DNA from: Phycisphaerae bacterium
GTDB lineage: Bacteria; Planctomycetota; Phycisphaerae; Sedimentisphaerales; SG8-4
Direction of reading: 5' to 3'
DNA: 6,879 bases
Assembly (NCBI GenBank): GCA_030614945.1
Contig: JAUXAH010000097.1
Span: 1-6,879 of the forward strand
A model generated the notes under the pieces. It had not been told where the DNA came from and did not search any database. It saw only the letters and a list, made by a program, of their open reading frames with translations. A program made the position numbers and the translations under genes. Of the stretch, positions 1 to 5,191 are shown piece after piece; positions within the stretch are counted from its first letter, which is position 1; each line of letters opens with the position of its first letter.

Positions 1-122
1 CCCCACCACGCCGTGGGGATGCCGGTTGCAGCGGCTGCTTCGCGGACTTGCGACGCAAAGACCGTCGAGTTCAAGGCAAAGAACGAAACCAAAAATGCGA
101 CAGAGTGCTTAAAAAATTTCAC
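1..122 (-). CDS. N-terminus of a secreted protein of unknown function (runs off the left edge)
   Basis: Reading leftward from a GTG at 122-120, the minus strand is open to the window edge and encodes about 40 residues beginning MKFFKHSVAF. This is a textbook Sec signal peptide. Lysines at residues 2 and 5 are followed by a hydrophobic core at about residues 8-17, and a Val-Phe-Ala motif ends at residue 23, giving predicted cleavage before Ser24-Gln25. The GTG start is supported by a perfect AAGGAG Shine-Dalgarno sequence 8 nt upstream. The visible mature part (QVREAAAATGIPTAWWG) matches no family I recognise. The gene lies downstream of argJ on the same strand, separated by 175 bp that include a possible terminator, so it is probably a separate transcription unit. 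The product is inferred to be exported to the periplasm or cell surface. Confidence 0.72.
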   Translation of the reverse strand, partial: MKFFKHSVAFLVSFFALNSTVFASQVREAAAATGIPTAWW

Positions 123-130
123 TTTTACTG

Positions 131-136
131 CTCCTT
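131..136 (-). promoter_or_regulatory. Shine-Dalgarno AAGGAG deciding a GTG start
   Basis: The minus strand reads AAGGAG, then CAGTAAAA (8 nt), then GTG. No in-frame ATG lies nearby, and this site is what identifies the signal-peptide gene at the left edge and fixes its start. Confidence 0.75.
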
Positions 137-171
137 GTAGACTTTAACTATATTTTCTCTACACACACATC

Positions 172-194
172 CTTATGTGCATAAAATACATAAG
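172..194. repeat. perfect 7-bp inverted repeat upstream of the secreted-protein gene
   Basis: CTTATGT, 9 nt, then ACATAAG forms a perfect dyad 50-72 nt upstream of the GTG start. It is AT-rich and has no T tract after it, so it resembles an operator or weak hairpin more than a terminator. I found no convincing -35/-10 pair in 137-297, so any role in regulation is inference. Confidence 0.35.
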
Positions 195-256
195 ATTGCG
201 TGCAGTTTAACCAAACAGAGATGTTCTTCAAGTGTTTTGTTGTGGTAAATCCAAAT

Positions 257-280
257 AAAAAAGAAGAGCACAAGAGCGCT
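257..280 (-). terminator. possible weak intrinsic terminator after argJ
   Basis: Reading the minus strand 18 nt past the argJ stop, AGCGC pairs with GTGCT (one G-U pair) around a 4-nt loop. CTTC and then TTTTTT at 262-257 follow. The stem is only 5 bp, so this is a weak candidate, but position and U tract are right for the end of the argJ transcript. Confidence 0.4.
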
Positions 281-297
281 TACACACTTATCCACTG

Positions 298-1551
298 TTA
301 CGTATGGTAGTCCGCGTTGATTGTAACATATTCGGCGCTTAAATCGCAGCCGTAGCAAAAATCACTTTGCTTTCCTATTCCCAAATCCACCGTTATTGTG
401 TGTTCGGTTTGCGAAACGATTTTACCGGCCCTTTTTGCGTCAAACTTTTTAGGGGCACCGTTCTTAAAGACGGTTATACTGCCGAGTTTACAGGAGAGCT
501 TATTTGGGTTCAATTTTACGCCTGCTGAACCGACTGCACAGATAATTCTGCCCCAATTTGGGTCGCCGCCGTTGACCGCGCATTTTACCAGCGGATAATC
601 GGCTATCGCCCTGCTCGCTCTTGCAGCATCGGCCTTTGTAGCCGCACCTTCGACAACGACCTTGAACATCCGCGTTGCACCTTCGGCATCGAGGCCCATC
701 TGTTTGACTAAATCATCACACAGATCCGACAATGCCATAGCGAATCTCTTATATCGCGGACATCGGCTCACTATCGGGCGATTGCCAGCCAGACCGGAGG
801 CAAGAATTATCGCCGTATCATTCGTGCTTTGGTGGCCATCAACGGTTAGTTTGTTCAGCGAATTTCCGATAGCGGTCTTCAAAGCTCTCGCCAGCAGTGG
901 TTTTGTTATAGCGACATCGGTGGTAATAAAACAAAGTGTCGTCGCCATATTAGGAGCAATCATACCGGCTCCTTTGACCGCACCGGCTATGGTAATTTTT
1001 TTGCCGGAAATTTCGAGCCTACGGACGGCTTGCTTTGGCTTAGTATCGGTTGTCATTATCGCCTTCGCGAAATCCAGCCCGGCTTTAGATGAAGCTGAAA
1101 GCTTCGCCGCTGCCTTTGAAATGCCGGCAGTAATTTTCTCAATGGGCAATTGCTCCCCAATAATACCCGTAGAAGCAACCAGGACATTTCGTCCCTCCTC
1201 CTTCGTCTCTCGTCTCTCGTATTTCGTATGTCGTTCGAGATACGCTTCACGCTTCACGAAATACGCTGTTTTCGCACACATTGTTATTGCGTTTTTGACA
1301 CCTGCCTGGCCGGTGCACGTATTGGCATTGCCCGAATTGACAACCACCGCCGAAATGCCGGGGCTTTTTATATGCTTTTTGCTCACCTCTACTGCTGCCG
1401 ATACAATTTTGTTAGTTGTAAAGACCGCCGCCGCCTTCGCACCGGCTGGACAGACAAGAAGTGCCAGGTCAGACTTGCCTGATTTCTTAATCCCGCATTG
1501 CACCCCCGCCGCCAAAAACCCTTTAGCTGCAGTAATAGTATTATTAGCCAT
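298..1551 (-). CDS. argJ: glutamate N-acetyltransferase / ornithine acetyltransferase ArgJ, with an unusual internal insert
   Basis: ArgJ moves the acetyl group from N-acetylornithine to glutamate in the cyclic arginine pathway; family members may also use acetyl-CoA. The 417-aa protein has the expected N-terminus (GFLAAGV...GIKKSGKSDLALLV, residues 11-33), the VNSGNANTCTG motif (71-81), VLVASTGIIG (123-132), and the autocleavage site KGAGMIAPNMATT. Family knowledge places the self-cleavage between Ala203 and Thr204, which frees Thr204 as nucleophile and makes alpha and beta chains. VDGHQSTNDT (237-246), NGGDPNWGRI (327-336) and the C-terminal INADYHT are also family features. Between Gly81 and Val123 there are 42 residues where I expect about 25. 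The excess (about residues 97-121) is charged and is encoded by heptanucleotide repeat DNA. The start lies 24 bp after the preceding gene, with a weak AGAG ribosome site, which suggests co-transcription. Function is likely retained because every catalytic motif is present. Confidence 0.95.
   Translation of the reverse strand: MANNTITAAKGFLAAGVQCGIKKSGKSDLALLVCPAGAKAAAVFTTNKIVSAAVEVSKKHIKSPGISAVVVNSGNANTCTGQAGVKNAITMCAKTAYFVKREAYLERHTKYERRETKEEGRNVLVASTGIIGEQLPIEKITAGISKAAAKLSASSKAGLDFAKAIMTTDTKPKQAVRRLEISGKKITIAGAVKGAGMIAPNMATTLCFITTDVAITKPLLARALKTAIGNSLNKLTVDGHQSTNDTAIILASGLAGNRPIVSRCPRYKRFAMALSDLCDDLVKQMGLDAEGATRMFKVVVEGAATKADAARASRAIADYPLVKCAVNGGDPNWGRIICAVGSAGVKLNPNKLSCKLGSITVFKNGAPKKFDAKRAGKIVSQTEHTITVDLGIGKQSDFCYGCDLSAEYVTINADYHT
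1204..1266. repeat. palindromic heptanucleotide repeat array inside argJ
   Basis: On the plus strand, 7-bp units start at 1204 (CGTCTCT), 1211 (CGTCTCT), 1218 (CGTATTT) and 1225 (CGTATGT). A 4-bp unit CGTT follows at 1232, then 1236 (CGAGATA), 1243 (CGCTTCA), 1250 (CGCTTCA) and 1257 (CGAAATA). The two halves are partly inverted: CGTATTTCGT (1218-1227) is the exact reverse complement of ACGAAATACG (1256-1265), so a 10-bp stem with a 28-nt loop can form. The array encodes about residues 96-117 of ArgJ, in frame, where the family normally has only a short linker. It resembles heptameric short tandem repeats seen between genes in some bacteria, but here it lies inside a biosynthetic gene. Confidence 0.85.
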
Positions 1552-1575
1552 TGTTTTTCTCTAATCATCCTGTCA

Positions 1576-2169
1576 TCACCAAAGTAGGCAATTTAGGTCG
1601 ATTCTCGAACATATCTGATTTTCTGTAAGAACGTTATCATTGAAATAGTTCACCACTCCCCACAGTCTTTCTTGAATTTGCGCGTATGTATTCGCGTCGA
1701 AACGGTAAGCATGCTCTGTGAAGGGCTCTACAAGCTCTCGCAGATAATGTAATTCGTTATGGCCATTCTCGGCCCTACAAAGACGTTGAAACACAGTTCT
1801 GTCTAACGGCAGATGCAAACTCTTGTAGAGATACCGAAATCTATCATATTTCATAAGTTGATGCATAAAAGTGTTGACCAATTTTGCCGAAAGCGCAAAA
1901 GATGTATCGTTTTCGTCCTGCCTGTAATTTCCCTTTTTGATCACATGACTGAGTTGATTAACCCGTTTTTTGTGCCATACCTCGTAGTTTGCTATCTGTA
2001 CCTGAAGCTTGCCTGGATATACATTTTCAAAATGTTCTTGGATGGCTTCTTTAGCACCTCCTCTAAGCTTCCCGCCGAACCTTCCTGGGTACGACATCCT
2101 CGCGGTTTCACGTACGATATGTCGAAGAAACTCCAATTCTCCCATGATCATATCCTCACTGTTGCTCAT
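1576..2169 (-). CDS. 197-aa protein of unknown function, downstream of the HEPN/MNT genes
   Basis: I do not recognise this family. The protein is soluble-looking, with no signal peptide or membrane segment, and appears mostly helical. It is rich in His, Tyr, Asn and Arg, with three Cys (131, 187, 194) that do not form a CxxC motif. A glycine-rich basic stretch lies at residues 28-38 (YPGRFGGKLRGG). It contains Arg132-AENG-His137, formally an R-x4-H pattern like that of HEPN ribonucleases, and Arg112-x6-His119; both could be chance. The start is well supported by AGGAAGG 7 nt before the ATG. The gene begins 30 bp after the 67-aa gene and ends 24 bp before argJ, so it probably belongs to the same transcript. 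Context suggests it is either the last member of the HEPN/MNT cassette or an unrelated lineage-specific gene. Confidence 0.75.
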   Translation of the reverse strand: MSNSEDMIMGELEFLRHIVRETARMSYPGRFGGKLRGGAKEAIQEHFENVYPGKLQVQIANYEVWHKKRVNQLSHVIKKGNYRQDENDTSFALSAKLVNTFMHQLMKYDRFRYLYKSLHLPLDRTVFQRLCRAENGHNELHYLRELVEPFTEHAYRFDANTYAQIQERLWGVVNYFNDNVLTENQICSRIDLNCLLW

Positions 2170-2199
2170 TTTTGTGCCTTCCTGCTGAAATAACTTCTT

Positions 2200-2403
2200 T
2201 CACGTACCCACCTTGTTTATTACCCTAGCGATTCGGAGGACGGCTTCGAAGCCGTCCCAAATATTCTCGTGGCTGATTACGCCCAACGCAACGGCTTCTT
2301 TGTGCAGTGCTTCATATATAGAAAGTGCCTTTTTATGGGAAATATTTTCCTCCTTGATTAATTTTTGATAAAACTTGTTTAATTTATGCTTGTTTTTTAC
2401 CAT
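2200..2403 (-). CDS. 67-aa protein of unknown function, translationally coupled to the MNT gene
   Basis: A small, lysine-rich (basic N-terminus), probably all-helical protein with no membrane segment and no cysteines. Its core reads KALSIYEALHKEAVALG (about residues 25-41), followed by a second helix with GFEAVLRIARVINK (about 51-64). I vaguely recall similar small proteins in planctomycete genomes but cannot name a family. Its ATG shares one base with the MNT stop codon (TAATG), and no good Shine-Dalgarno sequence lies at the right distance: GAGG is 13 nt away. Translation is therefore likely coupled to the MNT gene. This tight coupling suggests a third component of the HEPN/MNT module, but that role is inference. 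Confidence 0.72.
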   Translation of the reverse strand: MVKNKHKLNKFYQKLIKEENISHKKALSIYEALHKEAVALGVISHENIWDGFEAVLRIARVINKVGT

Positions 2404-2756
2404 TAAAGCCAGACGACCTCTTTAAGAATATGGCGGAGCCATAAATTGTAATCTTTTTTCATTCTTTCGACTTCTTCGCTGGTATAGGGAAAGACGTCAC
2501 AGCTTACTGACAGGTTGTCCGGAATATAATCAGGGATTCTGTCCAGGAAGCATTTGCTGCTCTGCTTTAGAATTATCAAAAGGTCAACGTCGCTTGCCGG
2601 GCCGAAAGTGTCGGTGACGTAAGAGCCAAACAATCCTACTTTTTCTACCTCCGGCGAGGTCCGCTTGAGTTTTTTGGCGTAATCTTTTAACTGACGTAGA
2701 ACCTTGTCTTTATCGGCGAAGAAAACTTTTGCAAAATTTGATGATTTCTCTGGCAT
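2403..2756 (-). CDS. MNT-type minimal nucleotidyltransferase (antitoxin-like partner of HEPN)
   Basis: A 117-aa minimal nucleotidyltransferase. The signature GLFGSYVTDTFGPASDVDLL spans residues 41-60, with Gly44-Ser45 and the metal-binding pair Asp56/Asp58. A third acidic residue, Asp87, sits in SCDVFPYT. The full catalytic set is present, so the enzyme is predicted to be active. In studied HEPN/MNT pairs (for example HepT/MntA) the MNT enzyme transfers AMP to the HEPN toxin and neutralises it; whether that applies here is inference. I chose the ATG at 2756 because AAGAGG lies 9 nt upstream and family members start here. An upstream in-frame ATG at 2822 would add 22 unrelated residues buried in the HEPN gene. 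The gene overlaps the HEPN gene by 47 bp and the 67-aa gene by 1 bp, indicating one cytoplasmic operon. Confidence 0.88.
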   Translation of the reverse strand: MPEKSSNFAKVFFADKDKVLRQLKDYAKKLKRTSPEVEKVGLFGSYVTDTFGPASDVDLLIILKQSSKCFLDRIPDYIPDNLSVSCDVFPYTSEEVERMKKDYNLWLRHILKEVVWL

Positions 2757-3102
2757 TTTTGATCGCCTCTTGAGCCTCTCTTTTCGTGTAATAATCGGCA
2801 GGAATCCCACGTTCAAAACCATTAGGATAACGCGTGGGAATATAATGCTTATCCAGAATCTTTGCAGCTTCTAACAACTTCTGTGGCACTTTCACCTTCT
2901 CATTGAGGGCCTTTAGCAAGGCATAGACCGAGTGTCCCCAACCTTCACCATGCAGATAAAGAAAAACAGCCTTGACTGCTTTTTCTGCGCCCTGCTGGGC
3001 GCTGAAACAGGACCACTCAAAGTCATTATCTTTGCAGGCATGTACTGCGTGATTTAAATCCCGTTTAGCCTGCGCCAGCCAATCTTTCGATCTATCGGGC
3101 AT
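2710..3102 (-). CDS. HEPN-domain protein, partner of the MNT nucleotidyltransferase
   Basis: A 130-aa helical HEPN-domain protein of the PF05168 type. Visible family hallmarks are WLAQAKRDLNHA at the start (8-19), WSCFSAQQGAEKAVKA (30-45), GWGHSVYALL (54-63) and the family signature HYIPTRYPNG (86-95). The toxin-type ribonuclease motif (R-x4-6-H near the C-terminal helices) is not visible in its usual place; the only formal match is Arg14-x6-His21 in the first helix. It may therefore be a non-nuclease HEPN that acts as a substrate or scaffold for the MNT enzyme. AAGGA lies 8 nt before the ATG. It is the first gene of the cassette and has its own promoter candidate 53 bp upstream. HEPN/MNT pairs are widespread as toxin-antitoxin or abortive-infection modules, but many remain untested. 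Confidence 0.88.
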   Translation of the reverse strand: MPDRSKDWLAQAKRDLNHAVHACKDNDFEWSCFSAQQGAEKAVKAVFLYLHGEGWGHSVYALLKALNEKVKVPQKLLEAAKILDKHYIPTRYPNGFERGIPADYYTKREAQEAIKNAREIIKFCKSFLRR

Positions 3103-3129
3103 TTCTTAGTCCTTTAATAAACAGAACAA

Positions 3130-3149
3130 AATAGGAACGTTCACCTATT
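3130..3149. promoter_or_regulatory. operator-like palindrome at the predicted HEPN/MNT transcription start
   Basis: AATAGG (3130-3135) and CCTATT (3144-3149) are perfect inverted arms around 8 nt, and the 8-bp palindrome GAACGTTC overlaps the left arm and spacer (3135-3142). The site begins 5 bp after the -10 box and covers the predicted start point, which is where a repressor would act. Toxin-antitoxin operons are often autoregulated. The binding factor is unknown. Confidence 0.4.
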
Positions 3150-3154
3150 CTATA

Positions 3155-3184
3155 ATTATAAACCAAAATAGCTCTTTTAGCCAA
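3155..3184 (-). promoter_or_regulatory. sigma70-type promoter for the HEPN-MNT cassette
   Basis: On the minus strand, TTGGCT (3184-3179, 4 of 6 to consensus), an 18-nt spacer and a perfect TATAAT (3160-3155) lie upstream of the HEPN start, leaving a leader of about 45 nt. The gap between the nitrilase gene and HEPN is AT-rich. A CCAGCG/CGCTTGG hairpin (3200-3181) overlaps the -35 box, but no U tract follows it, so I do not call a terminator. Confidence 0.55.
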
Positions 3185-3214
3185 GCGTTTTTTGCGCTGG
3201 AACATGACTGCTGT

Positions 3215-4093
3215 CTAAAGACTTGTTGTGTTTCTTGAGCGCCGGTCTTTAATTGCTTTCGGGCCATTGCTAAGAACTCCCCTAATCACCATATCTCTAA
3301 AATCAGCCATTGGGTCGTAGAATTTCTTTTTCATTTCGACCGTATTGACCATCACGCCGGCCCGATTGCGTTTGAGCTGGCGGGCAATTTTGCCGTCCGG
3401 CGCAATTATGCACGATGAATACGGCGAATAGTACCCGCTTGAATTTGCCATACTCACCCAGAAATAATTCGTCGCCGCCCGGCACTGCATCGTCTGTCGC
3501 ATAATATGAGTGTGCACACTTGGCCCCTTCTGCCGGGCGTTGTAAAACGATTGGAAAATGCAATTGACTTTTTGTTTATACAACTGCCTGTAAATCTCCG
3601 GAAACCGCAAATCAAAGCATATCAGCAGTGAGCATTTTACGCCATTAACGCTAAAGTTCACAAATCTATTGCCCGGCGTATAACGGCGTAATTCGGCCCT
3701 GATGCAAAATCTCTTGTCGTAGCGGTCAACGATTTTGCCGTCCGGCCCTATCAGGTACAGACTGTTGTGCGGTTTGTTCGGCCCGGCCTGCCCCCGAACG
3801 TTTTTATTGGGGGTCAATTTGTGCGTACTGCCCAGCACAACCCAAAGGCCAAGTTTGGCCGCAAGCGCCATAATCTTCTCGGTCTCTTCCTTCAACAGTG
3901 CCCAATCGTACCCGTCGAATGTCGGAAAGTCGGTACCCACATAGCCGCTAAGGGCACACTCGGAAAAATGAACTATGTCGGCACCGGCCTTGCCCGATTT
4001 GCACAAAAATTCGCAGATTTGCCGACTATTCCGCTTTATAGAACGCCCGACCGCAAACTGACACGTCGCAACTTTCAGTACATCGGCAGCCAT
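3215..4093 (-). CDS. carbon-nitrogen hydrolase, nitrilase superfamily (substrate unknown)
   Basis: A 292-aa cytoplasmic amidohydrolase of usual family length. The nitrilase catalytic triad is complete: Glu45 in HFSECALSGY, Lys127 in DRYDKRF, and nucleophile Cys159 in LLICFDLRFPE. Glu134, before RRYTPGN, fits the additional conserved glutamate. Such enzymes hydrolyse amides, N-carbamoyl compounds or nitriles; the sequence does not fix the substrate. Residues 92-107, PNKNVRGQAGPN and flanks, look like a loop insertion. The gene starts 8 bp after the argC stop, and its AGGGG ribosome site overlaps that stop codon, so it is very likely co-translated with argC. That coupling suggests a role near amino-acid or nitrogen metabolism, which is inference. 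The C-terminus ends in a basic, disordered-looking tail (IKDRRSRNTTSL). Confidence 0.9.
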   Translation of the reverse strand: MAADVLKVATCQFAVGRSIKRNSRQICEFLCKSGKAGADIVHFSECALSGYVGTDFPTFDGYDWALLKEETEKIMALAAKLGLWVVLGSTHKLTPNKNVRGQAGPNKPHNSLYLIGPDGKIVDRYDKRFCIRAELRRYTPGNRFVNFSVNGVKCSLLICFDLRFPEIYRQLYKQKVNCIFQSFYNARQKGPSVHTHIMRQTMQCRAATNYFWVSMANSSGYYSPYSSCIIAPDGKIARQLKRNRAGVMVNTVEMKKKFYDPMADFRDMVIRGVLSNGPKAIKDRRSRNTTSL

Positions 4094-4101
4094 TATTACC
4101 C

Positions 4102-5112
4102 CTACGACAGACCTAAGCTCTCTTCGAGCCCGAAAACAATATTCATATTCTGAACTGCCTGGCCTGATGCACCCTTTACCAGATTGTCAATTGCTGAAAA
4201 ACTTACAATTCGTCCTTTGACAACCGTTACAAAGATATGGCAATAGTTCGTCCCGGCGACATCTTTAACAGCCGGAGCGTCATTGCATATCTGCACAAAT
4301 TGTTCGCAACAATAGAACTTGTCATAAAGCTCAGCCAATTTTTCGCAGTCCACCTTACCTTTGGGCTGGCAATAAACCGTCGAGAGGATTCCCCTGTCAA
4401 AAGGTCCCACGTGCGGCTGAAACAGCATCTGGACGTCGCAGCCGGCAATTTCGCTGGCGATTTGTTCCATCTCCGGCATATGGCGGTGCGTGCCGATTCC
4501 GTAAGCAAACAGGTTTTCATTCATATTCGGAAAATGAAATTTGCTCGAAGGATTTCTCCCCGCCCCGGATACACCGGTTACCGCATTGACAATAATCAAG
4601 TCTGTTTCAACAAGGCCTTCTTTAAGCAGCGGCGCTATGGCCAGCAATGCCCCTGTCGGGAAACAGCCGGGATTGGCGATTAAATCGGCGCCCTTTATCT
4701 GCTCGCGGAACAATTCCGGCAATCCGAATACCGCCCGCGACAGATTAGCAGTATCAATATGCTTTACGTTGTAGAACTTCTCGTAAACCTTGGGGTCCTT
4801 GAGCCGATAATCCGCACTGAAATCAATCACTTTTAGCCCGGCGTCCAGCAGTTTAGGTACAAATTCCATAGAGACCTTATGGGGCAAACAGCAAAGAGCG
4901 GCATCGGCCAGACCGGTGAGCTTATCAAAATCCAACGGCTCGATTTGTATATCGCATCGGCCTTTCAACTGCCCGAAAACATCTTCGGCGCGACCACATT
5001 CGGACTCGAGCGCCGTAAGATAAGTAAGCTCAGCTTCGGGATGGCGCAGAATGATTTCGATTGATTCGACGCCGGTATATCCGCTTGCTCCGATTATCGC
5101 AACTCGTACCAT
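4102..5112 (-). CDS. argC: N-acetyl-gamma-glutamyl-phosphate reductase ArgC
   Basis: ArgC reduces N-acetylglutamyl phosphate to N-acetylglutamate semialdehyde with NADPH, the third step of arginine synthesis. The 336-aa protein shows the dinucleotide-binding GASGYTG (residues 8-14), the catalytic Cys150 in NPGCFPTGALL, VTGVSGAGR (178-186), the catalytic-site HRHMPEM with His211, and the C-terminal NLVKGASGQAVQNMN (310-324). Length and motifs are those of the standard long-form family. The ATG at 5112 is chosen because MVRVAIIGASGYTG starts the Rossmann fold and GGAAGGA lies just upstream; reading further upstream would run through a terminator hairpin and into rpsI. The gene follows rpsI by 79 bp and leads directly into the nitrilase gene. 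All motifs are intact. Confidence 0.96.
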   Translation of the reverse strand: MVRVAIIGASGYTGVESIEIILRHPEAELTYLTALESECGRAEDVFGQLKGRCDIQIEPLDFDKLTGLADAALCCLPHKVSMEFVPKLLDAGLKVIDFSADYRLKDPKVYEKFYNVKHIDTANLSRAVFGLPELFREQIKGADLIANPGCFPTGALLAIAPLLKEGLVETDLIIVNAVTGVSGAGRNPSSKFHFPNMNENLFAYGIGTHRHMPEMEQIASEIAGCDVQMLFQPHVGPFDRGILSTVYCQPKGKVDCEKLAELYDKFYCCEQFVQICNDAPAVKDVAGTNYCHIFVTVVKGRIVSFSAIDNLVKGASGQAVQNMNIVFGLEESLGLS

Positions 5113-5126
5113 AATATTTCCTTCCC

Positions 5127-5161
5127 AAAAAAGCAGCCGCCAAGATTTGCTCTCGGCGGCT
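5127..5161 (-). terminator. strong intrinsic terminator after rpsI, in the argC leader
   Basis: On the minus strand, AGCCGCCGAGA pairs with TCTTGGCGGCT (11 bp, one G-U) around loop GCAAA, followed by GC and TTTTTT. It begins 30 nt past the rpsI stop and ends 14 bp before the argC ATG, so the argC ribosome site lies right behind the U tract. It should end the ribosomal-protein transcript, or regulate readthrough into argC. Confidence 0.88.
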
Positions 5162-5190
5162 ATTGTAACAATCCAAACAGAATAACGCAA
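5162..5190 (-). promoter_or_regulatory. possible argC promoter overlapping the rpsI terminator region
   Basis: Minus-strand TTGCGT (5190-5185), a 17-nt spacer and TACAAT (5167-5162, 5 of 6) lie directly between the rpsI stop and the terminator stem. Transcription would start around 5155, inside the first arm of the hairpin. Transcripts made here would lack part of the stem and could escape termination, while readthrough from rpsI would be stopped. The -35 box is weak (3 of 6), so this is tentative. Confidence 0.4.
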
Positions 5191-5191
5191 A

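Noticed and set aside
1..18. CCCCAC/GTGGGG hairpin at the extreme left edge
   Set aside because: It lies inside the inferred secreted-protein coding region, has no T tract and can be explained by codon content.
1..147. Plus-strand open frame from the left edge to the TAA at 145-147, at first reminiscent of a basic DNA-binding protein C-terminus
   Set aside because: The opposite strand of the same stretch has a strong Shine-Dalgarno sequence, a GTG start and a signal peptide, which explains the openness much better.
662..1564. 300-codon plus-strand open frame opposite argJ
   Set aside because: It is fully antisense to a well-supported argJ, and the translation has no recognisable family motif; the GC pattern of argJ codons explains it.
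3181..3200. CCAGCG/CGCTTGG hairpin as a terminator for the nitrilase gene
   Set aside because: The stem has a bulge, and no U tract follows on the minus strand; the T-rich loop is on the wrong side.
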